Shown piece after piece: positions 60,955-64,000 of a stretch of 64,000 nt of DNA. The notes beneath the pieces are model-generated. The model made no database searches. It was not told the DNA's origin and was given only the letters and a program-made list of their open reading frames with translations. The position numbers were made by a program, and so were the translations under genes. Source of the DNA: Thermus antranikianii DSM 12462 (GTDB lineage Bacteria; Deinococcota; Deinococci; Deinococcales; Thermaceae); the NCBI RefSeq assembly GCF_000423905.1, contig NZ_AUIW01000005.1:1-64000 (forward strand), read 5' to 3'. Within the stretch, counting starts at the first letter, position 1; the number at the start of each line of letters is the position of its first letter.

Positions 60955-61898
60955 TGCCCAAGGGAAAAATCCTTGTAACCCGCAGCCTTCCGGGAAAGGC
61001 CTTGGACCGTTTACGGGAAGCAGGTTACCAGGTGGAGGTCCACGAGGGGCTTTTTCTCCCCCGGGAAGACCTCCTCAAGAGGATAGAGGGAGCCATAGGC
61101 CTCATCCCCACCGTGGAGGACCGCATCGACGCCGAGGTGATGGACCGGGCCCCGGAACTAAAGGTCATCGCCTGCTACAGCGTGGGAGTGGATCACGTGG
61201 ACCTCGAGGCGGCCAAAGCGCGGGGCATCCGCGTGACCCACACCCCCGGGGTGCTCACCGAGGCTACCGCTGACCTCACCTTGGCCCTTCTCCTGGCGGT
61301 GGCCAGGCGGGTGGTGGAGGGAGTGGACTACGCCCGAAGGGGCCTTTGGCAGGCTTGGCATCCCGAACTCCTTCTGGGAATGGACCTCCAGGGCGCCACC
61401 CTGGGCATCGTGGGCATGGGCCGCATCGGCCAGGCGGTGGCCAAAAGGGCCGAGGCTTTCGGGATGAAGGTGGTCTATACGAGCCGTGTTCCAAAGCCCC
61501 TTCCCTACCCCCACCTTTCCCTGGAGGAACTCCTGGCCACATCCGACATCGTGAGCCTCCACACCCCCTTGACTCCCGAAACCTACCGCCTCATGAACCG
61601 GGAAAGGCTTTTCGCCATGAGGCCGGGAAGCATCCTGATCAACACCGCCCGGGGAGGCTTGGTGGACACGGAGGCCCTGGTGGAGGCCCTAAGGGGGCAT
61701 CTTTTCGGAGCTGGCCTGGACGTCACCGATCCCGAGCCCCTGCCCCCAGGACATCCCCTTTACACCCTACCCAACGCCGTCATTACCCCCCACATCGGCT
61801 CGGCAGGAAGGCGAACCCGGGAACGCATGGCGGAGATGGCGGTGGAGAACCTTCTCTTTGCGCTGGAGGGCAAGGAACCACCAAACCCGGTAGTATGA
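60954..61898 (+). CDS. D-2-hydroxyacid dehydrogenase (glyoxylate/hydroxypyruvate reductase-like)
   Basis: The 314-residue NAD(P)H-dependent enzyme has the D-isomer dehydrogenase layout. GMGRIGQAVAKRAEAFG is the Rossmann motif, the catalytic arginine lies in INTARGGLVD, the glutamate in DVTDPEPLP and the histidine in ITPHIGSA. Family members reduce glyoxylate or hydroxypyruvate; the exact substrate is not determined. Its start is coupled to the PIN toxin gene and GAGGTGGTGCC lies upstream. Its stop overlaps the possible start of the permease gene at 61895. Confidence 0.92.
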   Translation: MPKGKILVTRSLPGKALDRLREAGYQVEVHEGLFLPREDLLKRIEGAIGLIPTVEDRIDAEVMDRAPELKVIACYSVGVDHVDLEAAKARGIRVTHTPGVLTEATADLTLALLLAVARRVVEGVDYARRGLWQAWHPELLLGMDLQGATLGIVGMGRIGQAVAKRAEAFGMKVVYTSRVPKPLPYPHLSLEELLATSDIVSLHTPLTPETYRLMNRERLFAMRPGSILINTARGGLVDTEALVEALRGHLFGAGLDVTDPEPLPPGHPLYTLPNAVITPHIGSAGRRTRERMAEMAVENLLFALEGKEPPNPVV

Positions 61899-61903
61899 GC
61901 CCC

Positions 61904-62650
61904 ATGAGCTTCGTGATCGGCCTCCTGGGTGGGATATTCGGCGGACTGGTGGGGCTTGGGGGAGGCACGGTGATGATCCCCCTGATGGTGGGGATTCTCA
62001 GGCTTTCCCAGCACAAGGCCCACGGCACCAGCCTGGTGGCGGTCTTCTTCACCGGGCTCATGGGCGCCCTCACCTACGGGCTCCAGGGATCCTTGAGCCT
62101 CAAGGCCGCCTTGTTGCTGGCGGCCACTGCCATCCTCACCGCCCGCCTAGGGGCCCGCTACGCCCACGGCCTGGCGGAAAAAGACCTCAAGCGGGCCTTC
62201 GGCTTCTTCCTTCTTTTCGTTTCCCTTCTGCTCCTCCTGAAACCCTACCTGGCCCCTGTGGGCCTGGTGCGGGGCGAGGTTTGGGAGGATCTCACCCTCC
62301 TCCTGGCGGGAAGCCTCACCGGCTTCCTCTCAGGCATGATGGGGGTGGGAGGAGGGACCATCATGGTCCCGGCCATGGTTCTGGTCTTGGGTATGGACCA
62401 GCACACCGCCCAGGGCACGAGCCTCCTCGCCATGATGCCCGCCAGCCTAGTGGGGGCCTACACCCACCACCGCCTGGGCAACGTGGACACTCTTCTGGTC
62501 CCTGGCCTGGTACCTGGGGTGTTCCTAGGTACCTTTTTGGGAGGCGAGGCTGCCCACTTTCTACCCGAGGCCACCTTACGCCTGGTCTTCGCCATGGTGC
62601 TCTTATGGACTTCCTGGCGGTACCTCCGTCCCTCCGGAAGGAAACGGTGA
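61904..62650 (+). CDS. TauE/SafE family (DUF81) permease
   Basis: The 248-residue membrane protein has two repeats, each opening with a glycine-rich motif: GGIFGGLVGLGGGTVMIPL (near 10) and SGMMGVGGGTIMVPAM (near 140). It has about eight helices, with ARLGARYAHG between. These permeases export or import sulfite, sulfoacetate or other anions; the cargo here is unknown. TAGTAT (61891-61896) lies seven bases before ATG 61904, which I prefer. ATG 61895, which overlaps the preceding stop as ATGA, would add three residues. Confidence 0.87.
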   Translation: MSFVIGLLGGIFGGLVGLGGGTVMIPLMVGILRLSQHKAHGTSLVAVFFTGLMGALTYGLQGSLSLKAALLLAATAILTARLGARYAHGLAEKDLKRAFGFFLLFVSLLLLLKPYLAPVGLVRGEVWEDLTLLLAGSLTGFLSGMMGVGGGTIMVPAMVLVLGMDQHTAQGTSLLAMMPASLVGAYTHHRLGNVDTLLVPGLVPGVFLGTFLGGEAAHFLPEATLRLVFAMVLLWTSWRYLRPSGRKR

Positions 62651-62711
62651 CCTTTTGCACTATTCCTTGAGGACAAGGTGGACTACCGTAAAGGGGAAAG
62701 GAGGTGGGCAA

Positions 62712-63041
62712 ATGCAACGCTGGCAGGATTGGGCCAATCTTGTCCTTGGCGTTTGGCTCATCCTTTCCCCGTGGCTTTTGGGCTTTAGCGGCACCCCCGC
62801 CGCCATGTGGAACGCGGTTATCGTGGGGGTAGTGGTGGGGCTCATGGCCCTCATGCACCTCCGGGGTGGCCCCATGTGGGAGGAGTGGGTGAACGTGGTC
62901 TTGGGCATCTGGCTCATCCTCTCCCCTTGGATCCTGGGGTTTAGCGGCATGGGAAACGCCATGTGGAACGCCCTTATCGTGGGCGTTCTGGTGGGTGTCC
63001 TGGCCCTAAGCGTCACGCGGGAAAAGCCCCGAGCGGCCTAA
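62712..63041 (+). CDS. SPW-repeat membrane protein
   Basis: The 109-residue protein contains two copies of the SPW motif: NLVLGVWLILSPWLLGF with the following MWNAVIVG, and NVVLGIWLILSPWILGF with MWNALIVG, each forming two membrane helices. The family is common in bacteria and has no defined function. GAAAGGAGGTGGGCAA precedes ATG 62712, one of the strongest ribosome-binding sites here. It is isolated, with its own hairpin downstream. Confidence 0.9.
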   Translation: MQRWQDWANLVLGVWLILSPWLLGFSGTPAAMWNAVIVGVVVGLMALMHLRGGPMWEEWVNVVLGIWLILSPWILGFSGMGNAMWNALIVGVLVGVLALSVTREKPRAA

Positions 63042-63067
63042 GCTTGTACCGCGGTACCTCAAGCCTT

Positions 63068-63091
63068 CCGCCTAGGGTCAACCCTAGGCGG
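63068..63091 (+). terminator. Hairpin after the SPW-repeat gene
   Basis: CCGCCTAGGGT (63068-63078) pairs with ACCCTAGGCGG (63081-63091). There is no U tract, so termination is uncertain. The perfect palindrome GTACCGCGGTAC lies just upstream at 63046-63057. Confidence 0.5.
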
Positions 63092-63100
63092 ATTGGCCTC

Positions 63101-63129
63101 TTGCACCTTCTGGAAACAGGAGGTAAGGT
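63101..63129 (+). promoter_or_regulatory. Promoter of the pyr operon
   Basis: TTGCAC (63101-63106), a 17-base spacer and TAAGGT (63124-63129). A second TAAGGT overlaps at 63129-63134. Transcription should begin near 63137, just before the PyrR-binding loop. Confidence 0.55.
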
Positions 63130-63137
63130 AAGGTCGG

Positions 63138-63168
63138 CCTTTAAACCGGTCCCGTGAGGCCGGAAAGG
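63138..63168 (+). promoter_or_regulatory. PyrR-binding RNA loop
   Basis: CCTTT (63138-63142) pairs with AAAGG (63164-63168), AAA forms an internal bulge, and CCGG pairs with CCGG (46-49 with 60-63) around the loop TCCCGTGAGG. This matches the PyrR consensus TCC-N-G-N-GAGG. The 3' arm overlaps the ribosome-binding site (AAAGGAGGAGGG) of the leader peptide, so bound PyrR should block its translation. Confidence 0.75.
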
Positions 63169-63175
63169 AGGAGGG

Positions 63176-64000
<825 letters not shown>

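Noticed and set aside
61346-61894. Long plus-strand extension in front of the TauE/SafE permease
   Set aside because: It reads out of frame through the D-2-hydroxyacid dehydrogenase gene and is proline/glycine rich without family features; the permease starts at 61904 or 61895.

Overview
The window looks like chromosomal DNA of a Thermus species. It is very GC-rich and tightly packed, with many 4-base gene overlaps. The spermidine-type aminopropyltransferase, NAD-dependent DNA ligase, ribose-5-phosphate isomerase and DUF1999 protein closely resemble Thermus thermophilus proteins as I remember them, and the pyrR-pyrB operon has the Thermus-type leader. I see no rRNA, tRNA or CRISPR array. Many genes appear to be leaderless: a TAnnnT -10 box lies 6-8 bases before the start codon.

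Region 1 (1-8.7 kb) is an accessory denitrification and NO-handling island. It begins with an IS256-family element that cuts the cytochrome cd1 nitrite reductase gene (nirS) in half. Next comes an intact copper nitrite reductase (nirK) with an extra C-terminal cupredoxin domain. A three-gene unit follows (41-aa membrane protein, CuA subunit II, heme-copper subunit I) laid out like the ba3 oxidase. Its subunit I lacks the active-site tyrosine and has lysine in place of a low-spin heme histidine, so I infer an unusual CuA-dependent nitric oxide reductase. Behind it lie an Rrf2 regulator with three cysteines, a DUF542/ScdA-N protein, a cupin, a four-helix heme-copper-oxidase-like membrane protein and a YwiC-like protein. 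One dyad motif (GACA-N2-TGTC) recurs upstream of nirS, nirK and the divergent reductase operon, which suggests one regulon.

Region 2 (8.8-21.9 kb) holds an HtrA-type protease, a DmpA-type peptidase, a class II aldolase/dehydrogenase pair, a MoxR-DUF58-VWA-VWA operon, and a cell-division cluster (ftsX, EnvC-like, ftsE with hpf, CtpA-like protease) in which ftsE and ftsX lie on opposite strands. Region 3 (22-34.7 kb) carries housekeeping genes: metG, rpiA, bcp, an adenosine-specific kinase, mqnC (futalosine menaquinone pathway), trpBA, thyX, ligA and a BMP-type nucleoside ABC transporter. Region 4 (34.7-48.6 kb) contains an Lpt-like trio, a FemX-like transferase, a response regulator, pheA, a CBS-ACT protein, a Skp/OmpH chaperone, ftsK, a probably dead SpeD paralogue with speE, a DsbA-like protein, a Kef-type antiporter and yebC.

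Region 5 (48.6-64 kb) has secA, tsaD, a VapBC module, a third VWA protein, a DUF1999 acetyltransferase-like protein, a glutaryl-CoA-type dehydrogenase, holA, tldD/pmbA, an AbrB-PIN toxin-antitoxin pair, a D-2-hydroxyacid dehydrogenase, a TauE/SafE permease, an SPW-repeat protein, and the start of the pyr operon with its PyrR-binding leader, leader peptide and attenuator.
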